From Chloranthus sessilifolius (taxonomy: Eukaryota; Streptophyta; Magnoliopsida; Chloranthales; Chloranthaceae): DNA of 64,000 bases. The stretch covers positions 63,205,068 through 63,269,067 of the forward strand of contig CM037589.1 in NCBI GenBank assembly GCA_021018995.1, given 5' to 3'. How positions within the stretch are numbered: position 1 is the first letter of the stretch; each line of letters begins with the position of its first letter. The notes beneath the pieces were generated by a model. That model was not told the DNA's origin and did not search any database. It saw only the letters and a program-made list of their open reading frames with translations. The position numbers were made by a program, and so were the translations under genes. Shown one piece after another: positions 37,601 through 49,600 of this stretch.

Positions 37601-40600
37601 GTGAGGATGTCAGCCAATAGATCTTTTGAAGGAACTTGGGGTATGGCAATCTCCTTTGATTCAACTTTCTCTCAGATGAAATGGCAGTCAACTTCAATAT
37701 GCTTTGTCCTTTCATGATAAATCGGATTCTCCGCGATATGATGTGCAGCTGATTAGTTACACAAATTAGCCCTCAAACTTGTATTGCTAAGACTTAGAGT
37801 AGGTTAGGAGTAGGATATTAATGTGTTTGCGTGTTTGTAGGAAATAAATACCCAAGGAGCAAAATGGAGGAAGATCTGTTGCAAGAAGTGCTTAGAAGAA
37901 GTTAGTACTGATATGGATTGCTCGAGCGATTTTGCTTCTCGCTCAAGCGAGAAACGTTAAAAGGCAATGAAATTCTTGGGTAGAAGTCGCTCGAGCAACT
38001 TTGGTTCCCGCTCGAGCGACCTCAAGCGATTTGAAATATTGTTGACAAATGTTGACTTTTTCAAGGGAGCCCTAACCAAAGCATATAAATAGAAGTTAAA
38101 CAAGATGAAAGAGGGACTTCTTGGGGACAGAAGCTGGAAAGGAGAGTAGAGAAACCCTAACTCTTGGAGAGGAAGGCTGGAAGAGAAGGAGCATTCTACC
38201 ATCGTGGAACTCTCTGTCATGTGTAGCTAAATCCACACTCTAGGAGAGTAACGAAGTGTAGCTTCGTGTTGAGGGTTTGTAGTTGCTTGTGGTATGATTG
38301 TAAAAGTTGCACTTTTTTTACCTTTAATGGAATAAATTCTTATAGATTGTTATCCATTTTTATCGTTTGCTCTAATACTTCTTGTAAAAATAAGAGCGGA
38401 GATAGATACTTTTCGATTAATTTTAAATCTATGATCTAGGAGTAACCTGTGTGCAACAAGATGTGTAGTTTTCTTAATGTTGTGTGATTAAGATGAGACT
38501 AGCCGAGAGAGTATGGATCATTAGTAATTGATGAATCATGCATGATCAGTAGTCTCATATTATAAGCAAGGGATTAAATTCTCTCGAAATCTGAGTAGAG
38601 CTTGTAGCTCTGTGAAGGATATTTATTTCATAAATCAAATCAAGTAAACTCGAACCCGACTCACAAAATTGACATGGAGTTACGAAACCCTAGATTTTCT
38701 CCCTAATTGCACCGAAGATTTCGCTAATTAGTTTATGAGTTTTCCTTTCATAAAAATTTTATCTTTCACAAACTTTGCTTTAGAAAGTAACAATCAATTA
38801 GGTATGATCTCATACCAATCCCTGTGGAATCGACACCTGGACTCAAGTGGCATGGAATATGTTAAGTCACTTGCTAGGGTTTAAGAGATCGAAGCAAGAA
38901 TTTTGATTAGCAGCCACATTATCACCATATAAGATCATAGGTAAAGTAACATGAACTCCCAAATCCGATAGAATATGTTTCAACCACATACCGTCATGAG
39001 CTCCTTAAGACATAGCTCTATACTTCCCCTCTGCACTATATTTGGACACCAATACACCATATGTTGTTTTTTCGATCTCCATGTCACCAAATTCCCTTCA
39101 AGGAATATATAGTATCCAGTGGTGGATCTCCTATCATCAAGAGATCATGCCCAATCTGTATCTGTAAATATCTCAATATCAAAGTGGCCATGATTACTGT
39201 ACAAGAGTCTCCTGCCAGGATTCCCTTTAAGCATCTGAGAATCCCATAAACTGCCTCAAGATGAGTATTCCTGGGTGAGTGCATATACTGGCTCACGGCA
39301 CTTACTGCATAGGATATATCAGGACGAGTCATAGTGAGGTAGATTAGTTTTCCAACTAATCTCTGATAACTTCTACGATCCTTAAGAGGTTCACCAACCT
39401 CTCTATTCAACCTGTGATTTTGCTCAATAGGATTCATAGCAGGCTTGCACCTCAACAGTCCAGTAACATGAAGTAGATCTAGAGTATATTTTCTCTGTGA
39501 CAATGCAATCCCTTTCTTGGACCTTGCCACCTCAATACCTAGAAAGTACTTTAGAGGATCCAAATCCTTGATTTCAAAGTCCTACGAAGGTGTTCTTTCA
39601 AACATACTATCCCTTCACTCTCATCTCCTGTGATGATAATATCATCCACATAAACCAAGATGGTTGTAGTATGCACCCCTTTCTTCACAAACAAGGTGTT
39701 ATCGTAGTGACTTCTTCGATATCCACAACTCATTACGGCTTCACTAAACTTCTGAAACCAAGCACGAGGAGACTGCTTTAACTCATAATGAACTTCTTGA
39801 GCTTGCACATTTTTCCAATCCCCTCCTGTTTAACAAAGCCAGGTGGGCGGGCCATGTAGACTTCCTCCTTCAAATCTTCATGAAGGAATGCATTCTTCAC
39901 ATCCAACTGTGACAAGGACACCATTCCTTGTAGGTGGCTAAGGATAAAAGGAATCTGATGGTATTTGATTTTGTAATTGAAGCAAATGTTTCTTGATAAT
40001 CGACTCCATGTGTTTGTGTGAACCCTCTTGCAACTAACCTTACTTTGTATCTCTCAATGGTCCCATCAGATCTATATTTTACAGTGTAAACCCACTTGCA
40101 ACCCACCACTTTCTTTCCCAGAGGAAGATCAACAACATCCCATGTCTTGTAATGCTCTAATGCTTGCATTTCTTGCGCCACAACCTTTGTCCATTCGGGT
40201 TGAGATAAGGCTTCAGACACAGAATTAGGTACAATAATAGAATCCAATGATGAGATAAAAGTGAAATGAGAGAACGACAGACCTTTATAGGAAGTGAATT
40301 TTGGGGTAGAATGTCTAGTACCTTTACGATGAGCAATAGGAAGATCAATACTAGAGGAGGGATTTGTCTCTGGAGAAGGTTTCATGATCAGTGGCTTGGG
40401 TTAAAGACTCTACTTGAGGCTCTTCATGAACTTCTTAGACATCTTCCTGAACAGGAGGTTTCTAAACCTCTTTCTCACATAGAATTTTCTCTTACGTGGT
40501 TTTCCATATTTATTGGTTTGCTCTTCTACAACAACTTCGCGATTTTTATCCAAAATTGTGATCCCTTCTTGTCGTTCTCTCTGGTCCATGATGAGAATGA

Positions 40601-43600
40601 TGGGAAGCATACCAAGGCTCTCTTCCAGTCTCATAACACTCTCCCCCTGAAGAGGGAACTGGAGCCTCGCTTCTTGAATTTTTGAGAAGGGAGTATCCTA
40701 AAGAAATATGACATCCATAGTCACATACCACTTTCTAGAAATAGGATCATACACCTTGTACCATTTTTGTCATGGAGGATACCAAACAAAGATGTTTGGA
40801 GGAGAACAACATGTTGTGAGAAGACTTTCCTTGGGGGCTGCGTGGGCATTCTGTTAATGAGGCAACATGCAGTGAGCTCCGCTTTACTCCACAAGTTTCT
40901 GGGAACATTTCTTCCAATTAATAATGCACTAGCAACTTCCAACAGGTGACGATTATTTCTCTCTGCTACTCCATTTTGTAGGGAGGTATATGGACATGAT
41001 GTTTGCCACTCTATACCATGCAGCTGAAGATAAGATTGAAGGAAACGAGAAGAGTATTCTCCGCCATTATCGGACCTAAGCATCTTCAAGGATGCATTAA
41101 ATAGTATTATGTTTTTAGTTGGTGTGTGTGCATTCGATGTAAGTGTGGGTGTGCTCAGATAGTGTGTGGGTATCATTAGCAATGTGTAAATGATATAAAT
41201 ATCAAATGATGAGTGGGTGTGAGATGATTTTGATTACTCAACCCCATTTTTCTCCTAAACTCTTCTTCTTCGTCCCCTACCTAACCCTAACCCTGATTTA
41301 CTTGGTATCAGAGCACCTTCGATCCTCGATCGCATCGATAAGAAGAAATGAAATTTCGTTGTTGCTGCCAACGTCAGCAACGAAGGGCTGGCGTCAGCAA
41401 TCAAGTCACTACTGACGTCAGCCGACGCCGAAGCGGGGCCGGAACTGTCGGATATTGAGTTTGATCGGCACACCATTCCGGTCAAGATTCCCTCCTGCCT
41501 CGATATCAGTTGAGGCCTCCATAGAGCACTTTCCCATCGTCTTCTACCTTGGGATTGTGTAGTCTGAGAAGTTGCAGATATCCTAGAAGCGCTTGGAGCT
41601 TAATATATGTCCTTGTCTGGAGCATGTGAGGCGCAGTAATACTCCAGACTCCGTTGCCGTGAAAGATAGTGTCGCCAGAACTGTATGCTGATGCCGGCAA
41701 GGTATGGTTCTCGCCGAAAATCTCTAGATCTCGCCGGAAATAGATTCTCCGACCTCCAAGAATGATGGCATCTATGTGCTGAACCCTTTTTTGTCCATAT
41801 TTAATGTTTTTTGAACTGTTTTTGATCTGGTTCTCGCCGGAAATCATCCATTCTCACAGAAAATCTCTAGATCTCGCCGGAAATAGATTCCCAGGCCTCC
41901 AAAAACGATGGTAACAGTGTGCTGACCCCTCTTTTGTCTAGACTAAATGTTTGTTGGACTGTTTTGGCTATATATTCTCTCGGAATTATCATGATGCTTA
42001 GTGTTCAACTGTTGTGTTGTTCTTATTCTATATGGAAGAGTATTGGGGACTGAAAACAGCCAGTTGTAATATATTATTGAAGTGGGGCTACAGATTTGTG
42101 AGTTTTTTTTGGTTCAGAATTGCTGTTTGCAGCCTGCTTGCGGCTGCAGCTTTATTGTGGGTTGTGTAACCCAGATTTGTGCACAGGATTCGTATTTGCA
42201 GCTGTGGAGCTGCCGGGAGTAGTTAAACCCAAATCTGTGCACAGAATCTGCTGTTGCAGCCAGAGTGCAGTTTTTTTATTGTTGTCTGAGGGTTGTGGAA
42301 TCCAATTGTGTGCGCAGAATCTGTTGTTGCAGCTGCAGTGTGATTGTGGAACCTAGCAGTAGGCTGTGGAACCCATTTTTGGGGGCAGATTCTGTTTTTA
42401 CAGCTGTTTGAGGTTGCCTGGAGGTTGTGATACCTGCTAGTGGTGGAACCTAGTTTCTTACCCTTCGATCCTAGCAGCTGGTACAGTCATGCCCTTTGGC
42501 GTTTGTGTTGGCCATGAAAAGATCACCCTATTCAATTCCAATGAAGGTCTACTGACCGGAGGTATATCGAGTAGGTAACCCTTGAATCCTTATCTTTTGA
42601 AGGGGTGATCTTTGTTTTTGCTGGGTTTGAATGGATTCCCCTTTATTTATCTTGAGGTAACTTATCTATGGAAGAAAAACAAGTTGTGATTGGTGGCAAA
42701 TGTTCTATGATTGAATTGAAGCACAGATACAATATTCTTAGGGCAGAGACAGTTGTTCAAGCTACCCATGCATCTATTTCTCCTTCCATGTGGACTGTTG
42801 ATTCTAGGGCCACGGATCATATGGCAGGTACCTCTACAATATTCCACTCATTATCACCTATGTCTAGCCAATCGGGTTGCAAATGGATCTCGTCCCTATC
42901 GGTGGTAAAGGAACAATCCATGTTGGTTCTCTTTCTTTAACTTCTATCTTTATAAATTTTCTATAATGTCCATTAATCTTCTTTCTGTTAGTAGTCTTAC
43001 AAAAACTCTAAATTGTAGTGTCACATTTTTTTCCCTCCCATTGTATTTTTCAGGATTACTCAACGAGGAAGGTGATTGGTCATGGTCGGGAGAGTGGACG
43101 CATGCATACTTTGAAGGCTCGCAAGCTAGTGCTAATTTGAGTATTCATAAGCCTATAGCTGCTGTTGCTACTCCTGTTGAGGAGGTTGAGTTATGACATG
43201 CACGGTGTGGTCATATTCCTTTACAATGGTTGAGGACGGTATTCCCACAAAAATTCAAGGACATGGACAGCATCCGCTTCAAATGTGAAGTTTGTGAGAT
43301 GGCAAAACATACAAGAGCTCCATATTCTCCTAGTGGAAAGAGAATTGATATACCATTTGAGATTTGTTCATTCCGATGTATGGGGACCTTCTCCTGTTAC
43401 CTCTGTTTCTGGGTTTCGTTACTTTGTGTCCGTCATTGATGACTATACCCGTCTCACTGCCCTATACATGATGAAGACTAAAGATGAAGCAGCCTCTATC
43501 TTCCCTGCATACCATAAACTCATTCAAAACCAATTTAATGCACACAAGTATGTGCCCACACAAAAGTTAAGTTTGTTGTGTAGATGAGATTAGGGTTAGA

Positions 43601-46600
43601 TCTAGAATAGGGTTAGTAGGAGAAGAAAGAGAAGAAGCAGAGAGGAGATGATGAAATTGGTTATGAGAAAGTTGTTCTCATTCCCCCCTTTTGTTACTAT
43701 TTATACTCGTTTATAATAGGATACAATGTAGAGCACTTACACACTACTACATACACACCAAACACCTATAAGAGACACATCAATAACGATGAAAAATTAC
43801 AAATCTGGAGTACTTATACAATCATAGACATACCCTCCTAAACTAAACTACTTAAGTTAACTACCCTTAATTAATTTATGAGTTTGCTACTGGCTAAAAA
43901 AGGCCCTTAATTGTGTTGGACATTAAATCTAAAACAGTTCTAAAATTTCTACAGGGCAATTTAGAAGTAACCATTATCACAAAAGTCATCATATCTCGAA
44001 ATCTATGTGCCTTGTATGAAATCTGATGCCACCGTCGCAATCACTTTGTTCATCTCCATGAAGTAGGACCAATGTCCAAAAGGAGTCACCCAAGTGGATT
44101 AGGCGTCCGCCTCCAAACTGTGCCCGATAGCCCCCCCTGATACCTGAAATGCCCTTAGACGTTATCTCCAACTGGATTGAAGAAGGTCAATCTATCTTCA
44201 TAGAAAAATTCTTCCTATCTCTCTCCTTTTCTTCGCTTCCGAGGGTTAGGTTCAAGGTTGGTTGAGCCAGCTTTCGTGCGGTCCTATGATGAGTAAATAG
44301 GATAGCAGGAGCCATGGGCAGTCTTGGCCTTGGGCTTAATCTGTCGCCAACTCCGAGTGTAGTGGTTGTCACTTCTGTCTAGTCTTATCTGTTCAATTTT
44401 TTATGAAGAATTCCTTGAAAAAAAAAGAGGCAAAGTCCATAGCATTGGATGAAGATCTCTCTATCAATAGGAATGAGTGTTCGATATAGGGGATAGGATC
44501 CATATGCTCTCTCTCTCTCTATAAAACAAAATCCGTAGACGATAAACGATAATAGACATCTAAAGGGATGTATATTCTCTTCCTCTGGCTATTCCCGGAT
44601 AGCAGTCTCAACGAACAGTGTCAAGGAGGTGGATGGATACCATCTTGCTAAGGGTAGGGCCATGGAGTAAGGAATAGACAAATTGGGATTGACAGCATCC
44701 AACATTTCTTTCTTCGCCGGCAGATCCATCCTCTGATGTAGGTTATCCGTTCCACCCAAGAATCCCATAATTTACATCTTTCTTTCACGAACGACCACAG
44801 CCGCTGATATGTCGACGTGCTCCTCTGCCCTAATATTGACTTCATATCACCTTCTTCATCCTCTGGTTCAGCCACATTATTTCGTACCATTGTCTTTGCC
44901 TCCCAACAACACCATTTGCTGTTCATATTAATCCAAGTATTTAAAAACTTTCATAGGCCGATTTCAGAACCTCCCAAAGAAATTGATGGGAAGCCAAACC
45001 CATAATATCAGTGACTGAGATTTTCAATCATATATGGATGCAATGCAGCTGTTCAATCGCAGCTACCATAGACATCTTCCATTTTCAACAAATAAAACAT
45101 TAATAATTTTTTAAATGAAAAAATGTTCTCATCAATATATTAGCGTACAACATAAGCTCAACTATTTTCTAAGACATTGCAACAAGATATTATGTTTAAC
45201 AGTACGTTCACTATAAACTAACGTATGAGCAATGTCTCACCTGTCCACCAAAATTGAAAAGAAGTAGCTTCACATCATTTCCATATCCAAGCTCATTCCT
45301 CACCTGCATCTCAAAAAGCATTATTAGATCATTACACTTCAATCCATGGAAGCGCTTTCAACTAGATGCATGATCCACACCTCCACTCTTGATTTGTGTA
45401 ATCTTCTCACTACAAGAGGTACATCAATAACATCACGAAAAGCCGGCACTGCAAAATTAACACAGATTTTAGGACCTAAAAAATTGGTTACTGACCAACA
45501 TACATGCATGGTGAAGTGTACATGAATCCCAAGAAAGGGATACATGGCATGTGATTTAGAACGCATACTTGGGCAATATCCAGGAAGTCGGAGTAGGAAT
45601 TCACAATGAGAATAATCTTCAGCTATCTGTAAAGAGGAGATACAAACTAGGATTAAAATCCCAGGTCTTATTTCTGATAAGCCTAATACTAGAGATAATT
45701 AGATAATTTCATAAGAGATGAGGAAACTGGATGGTAAAAAATATTTATAGAAAATTTAAATTGAGCTACATAAATCAATGATCATGTGAACATAAAGAAT
45801 GAAAATGCTCTACCCAAATACAGTAAACTATAAAATTCTGGTATAGATTTAGAGTGTTCTACAATTGAACGGAGAATAATAAAGGAAATCATTTTGATAG
45901 AGTCACGTAAATCAACTGGTTAAATAAGTTTCCTACTACTGCCAAGGAAAAAAATATCATTTAACCCCATAAGGATTAAGGGGGAAATAATTCAATAAAT
46001 AACAGATTAACAAGTTACCTGCCAAACTATAGAACGATGATGATTTCCAGCAGCCATCACATACTCCGCATAGATGAAATCCCAACTGAAAATATTAAAA
46101 ATAACAATTCTAAGAAAATCCACTGAATGAAGTTGATCAACACTGCAGAGTCATTAATGACTTGTAAAGTGTGGTAACATTAGATTGTAGTTTCTAATCA
46201 ATAAAAAAAAAATGATTCCTGGAAAATGGTTTAAAAGATGGTGAATCCAAGGGTTAATTTGAGTCACAAACATTAGCTTCAAAATAGAAAAAAGAAGTCT
46301 CTTAGCTATCATGAAAGAACGGACAAATTCTAATTATATATAGAAATAAATCTGGCATTGTTAAGTCTAAATGTACTTCAGTTTGTCAAAATTTCTCTTG
46401 AGAACGCACATTGGTAAACAGATTCTCACTAGGAGAAACTAACTAGAGAACCAAAACAAAAGTAACAAGATTATGTAAAGGCATTTCACATAAATGCAGA
46501 ACGCCTTGTCCTAGTTAAGGAGAACTTTAAGTCCTTTATTACAAGCTTATACCTAAATAAAGCAACATATGTTAACACCTATAACTGAAATAATAGTGAC

Positions 46601-49600
46601 TCGCCTTATGAAATGTCTCAAATATTATAAATACAATCAGTTACCTGAAGTTTGTGACACAAACAGAACGAATTCCAGCATCTGCTGCTGCTCGGCATGC
46701 AACAGGAACTACATCTGAAACCTGCCTCACAAAAGCTTATGTTACTACATTATGTTCCCAAGTAACAATCATCTTAATGAAGCATGGGTAGAGGTGGCTA
46801 ACACAACAAGAATACTTTTAACGTTATTGATAAATAGCATTAACAAGTATAATAGAATAATATGTTCTTTGATTGTTACGATTTCTTAATTCAGAGAATT
46901 TTGACGTAGGATTATGTAGTTAATATAATAGTTATTTGACTTATTTCATGAATCAAACATTTTACAATAATAAATTAGCAGCATCCAAAGAACATATTGA
47001 TATATCATGTAGTGCATCTGCATAATGATTGCAAGCCCCAAGTAGATGGGACAAGGCTATGATGATATGAATCTAGTGCATTTGCCAGTGGCAACGAAAC
47101 ACCATAAATAATGAATGCAATTATGAAGAACAAGAGAAGCATAAAAGTACCACTAAATCAGCCTTAATGGAGTTCAGCCACTCTACTTCAGACGCTAAAA
47201 TAGAATCCCGGGGATCGACAGCTGTCTGGGAATACTACATTACCAAAAACAGAAAAATTAACAAGTAATAAAAGGAAGCAAATAAGGGATTAGACTCCAA
47301 TATAAAGAAACAAAGTAGCTACAAAATGACTTGATTTAAACAGCAGCAAGCATCATAGAACAATTCATGTGGTGCTTCTACAAGTAAAGGTAAAATTTGA
47401 GGAGAGAGTGATTTTTTATGTGTGTATCACTTGTAAGCCAAACTACTACCGATGAGAAGAAAAAATAAAATAAAAAAATAGTATGTTCTTCTCTAATTTT
47501 AGTGTAGAGCCCCTACCTTTTCCAAGGAGGCAAGGCGATCCACCGTCAAAGCATCAGTTTGCACAGCTCCGCAATCTAGCAAAACCTGACATCCCATAAT
47601 ACATTTTTTTCACAATCGATCGTGATCAAATAAAGTTCCAAAAAAGGAAGTGTTATTTAAAACTGGGATGTTACATAACTAAAGCATAGAGCAAGGCTTA
47701 GGTTTTAGAATGCCATTTCCAAAGAATGACTCTATTCACTATAAACCTAGATATTCAGTTATAGTGTCAGATGGTACAAATCAGCGTCTCAGCTATTCGT
47801 ACCAGCATCGCCTCAGATGTTAAACCATGGCCTGGTGTGGCATGCACTTCCCACAAGGAGACCAGAAGTGCCCAAATTTTTTTAAGAAGTAAACAGAGAC
47901 GCTGCAGGCCACTGAAACAGAAGTCACTTTCAACCTTCTTTTATGACATAGTAAGAAGTGGGTATTTCCCATCATTTTTACAAATCCAATAATTGTGATG
48001 TAAGTACATGGAAAGAATCACCTTTTATTCGCAAATACATTTTTCAAAGACAATGTACTGTTGTTTTTTAATAGCAGGGTTGACGTAGGACGGGGTCGCA
48101 CGCTAACCCTAAAATAGCATAATCCCGCGTTGAAGGGGGTTTAGGGTATTAAAGCCTTTGATTAAAATAAAATAAAAGAAGAATAAGATAGGAGATCTCC
48201 GGATTCACTCTAGAGAGGCTTGTCGGTTTCGCACCAACGGGTTTCCAAGGCTTCCCACCAAGGCTGTACGTCGGCTTCGCACCAAGTCGTACGAGAAACG
48301 ATCGCTCACTCCTCAGGTTTTGAAAGAATCACTCCTTCGATCGAAAACTCATCTCAAGTTTTTCTAGGGTTTGCACAAAAGCAAACTCTCAATTTTTCAT
48401 TAATCATCAACAGTCTATTACAAAGCTATAAAGACCTTTATATAATAGGTCATTAAACAATAGAAAACCCTAAAACAATTAAATAAGAAAAGACAAACTT
48501 AACCCTGAAACTCAAATTCGAAATTAAAATTAAAACTACTCTGCACGATTTCGATCGATCGAAATTGAAAATCGTTCGATCGAAATTGAATTTCGTTCGA
48601 TCGAAATTCTCATATACATAAAGTATCGTCATTGACATTTCGATCGATCAAAATTTTCGATCTCTTTTCCCGAATTGTCGTCTTTACGCTTGATTTCCTC
48701 TTCTTCACGGGCCGTTTGAAAGCCCATTTATGGGTCCATTTCTTCCTTGCTGATTTTCTTCGATTGGCTCGGTCACGGTCCAAACATGCAGATCTGAATT
48801 CCCCGTCAAGGGTGGTAATGGTTAATGCCTACCATTGCAACCTTCTACGTTTCATACATAGTTCAAAAAAAAAACCAAACAGTATTAAGGAGATGACCAA
48901 GTATAATTTTAATATATTTGCAAAAGAAGGAAAGGAAAGGAAAAAAAAAAAACCCCTCATCCAAGTTGGCCAAATCAACTCAAAAATTGTGCCGACCAAT
49001 TTCAAAGTCAATTTCAAATGCTTGAACTATGTTCGTGGTCATTCAATAATAGGCGAGATCGAGATAAAAGGTTTCAAAAATTACGACAAGAAAACACCAT
49101 ATGACAGAGATTACATATTAAAAGTTTGAAAATTTGGCAGACTTTCCGAAGGTTTAAACACATGCTAATGAGCTTCTAACTACAATTTACCTTACGAATG
49201 ATGAGATTCGGAGATTGTATTTCGCTAGTAAAAACAAAGTCCGGTGCACCAGTAACCACATGAACATCATGGCCTGCTGCAATTAGATGCCGGACAACCT
49301 GTGGGAAAGCAAAATCAATTGATCTATTTCTTAGCTCTGATCATCACTTTTTAACCACAAAAAATACAAATATCCACAATCTAATAACACTTAGAAGTCG
49401 ATGGTCTGTGTCCAAAGCATCAAGGAGTATAAACATTCACACAGAAAACTAACTCAAAATATCAATTTAAACACCGAGCTCATTAGGATCATCAATATTG
49501 GCGCAATCAACATGGAAATCATCTACATGAAAAGAAATCCGTCAAAATCATAGGATGTGATCAACTGATTAACTATTTCTGAATCCAAATTAAAGAATAA

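Larger units (their letters stand above)
37311..43547. mobile_element. Ty1/copia element with inverted 5' half
   Basis: The 3' half lies on the minus strand (LTR 37311-37517, polypurine tract, RNase H, RT, end of integrase, up to about 41102). The 5' half lies on the plus strand (LTR 41103-41301, primer site, degenerate gag, protease, start of integrase, up to 43547). Both halves break at the same place in integrase, beside ATTTAATGCA. The outer flanks are GTATA (37306-37310) and GTATG (43548-43552), a near-match duplication, so this seems to be one insertion whose 5' half was inverted in place. It sits in the right LTR of element E. Confidence 0.82.
33461..44936 (-). mobile_element. Element E: degenerate LTR retrotransposon with nested insertions
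   Basis: The left LTR is about 33461-34156. The right LTR is broken into 37196-37310, 43548-44160 and 44890-44936. The copies share AAGCAAGAG, AACTTGAAGAGAAATCGCTTCCCTA, AAAAGGCCCTTA and GCTTCCAAACAACAC-type blocks. The primer site lies at 37181-37193. The interior is too decayed to assign a family; Ty3-like is likely from the primer and layout. A TRIM-like element and a rearranged copia lie inside it. Confidence 0.65.
14212..45240 (-). other. ARA1: ARA1 intron 9, 31,029 bp, packed with transposons
   Basis: The donor CAG/GTGAGA lies at 45241/45240 and the acceptor TTTTCAG/CCAGC at 14212/14211. The intron holds element C with its nested insertions, a 5'-truncated L1 LINE with a solo LTR, and element E with a TRIM-like element and a rearranged copia. 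The sequence not assigned to an element is about 14212-14748, 29113-30065 and 44937-45240. Confidence 0.92.

Noticed and set aside
42120-42356. Leu/Cys-rich plus-strand frame of 78 codons
   Set aside because: It arises from short repeats (TTGCAGC, GTGGAACC) in the copia leader and is not a protein family.
48632-49129. Plus-strand open frame of 165 codons
   Set aside because: It begins inside a solo LTR, crosses its end and continues in ARA1 intron 2, with Lys-rich low-complexity translation.
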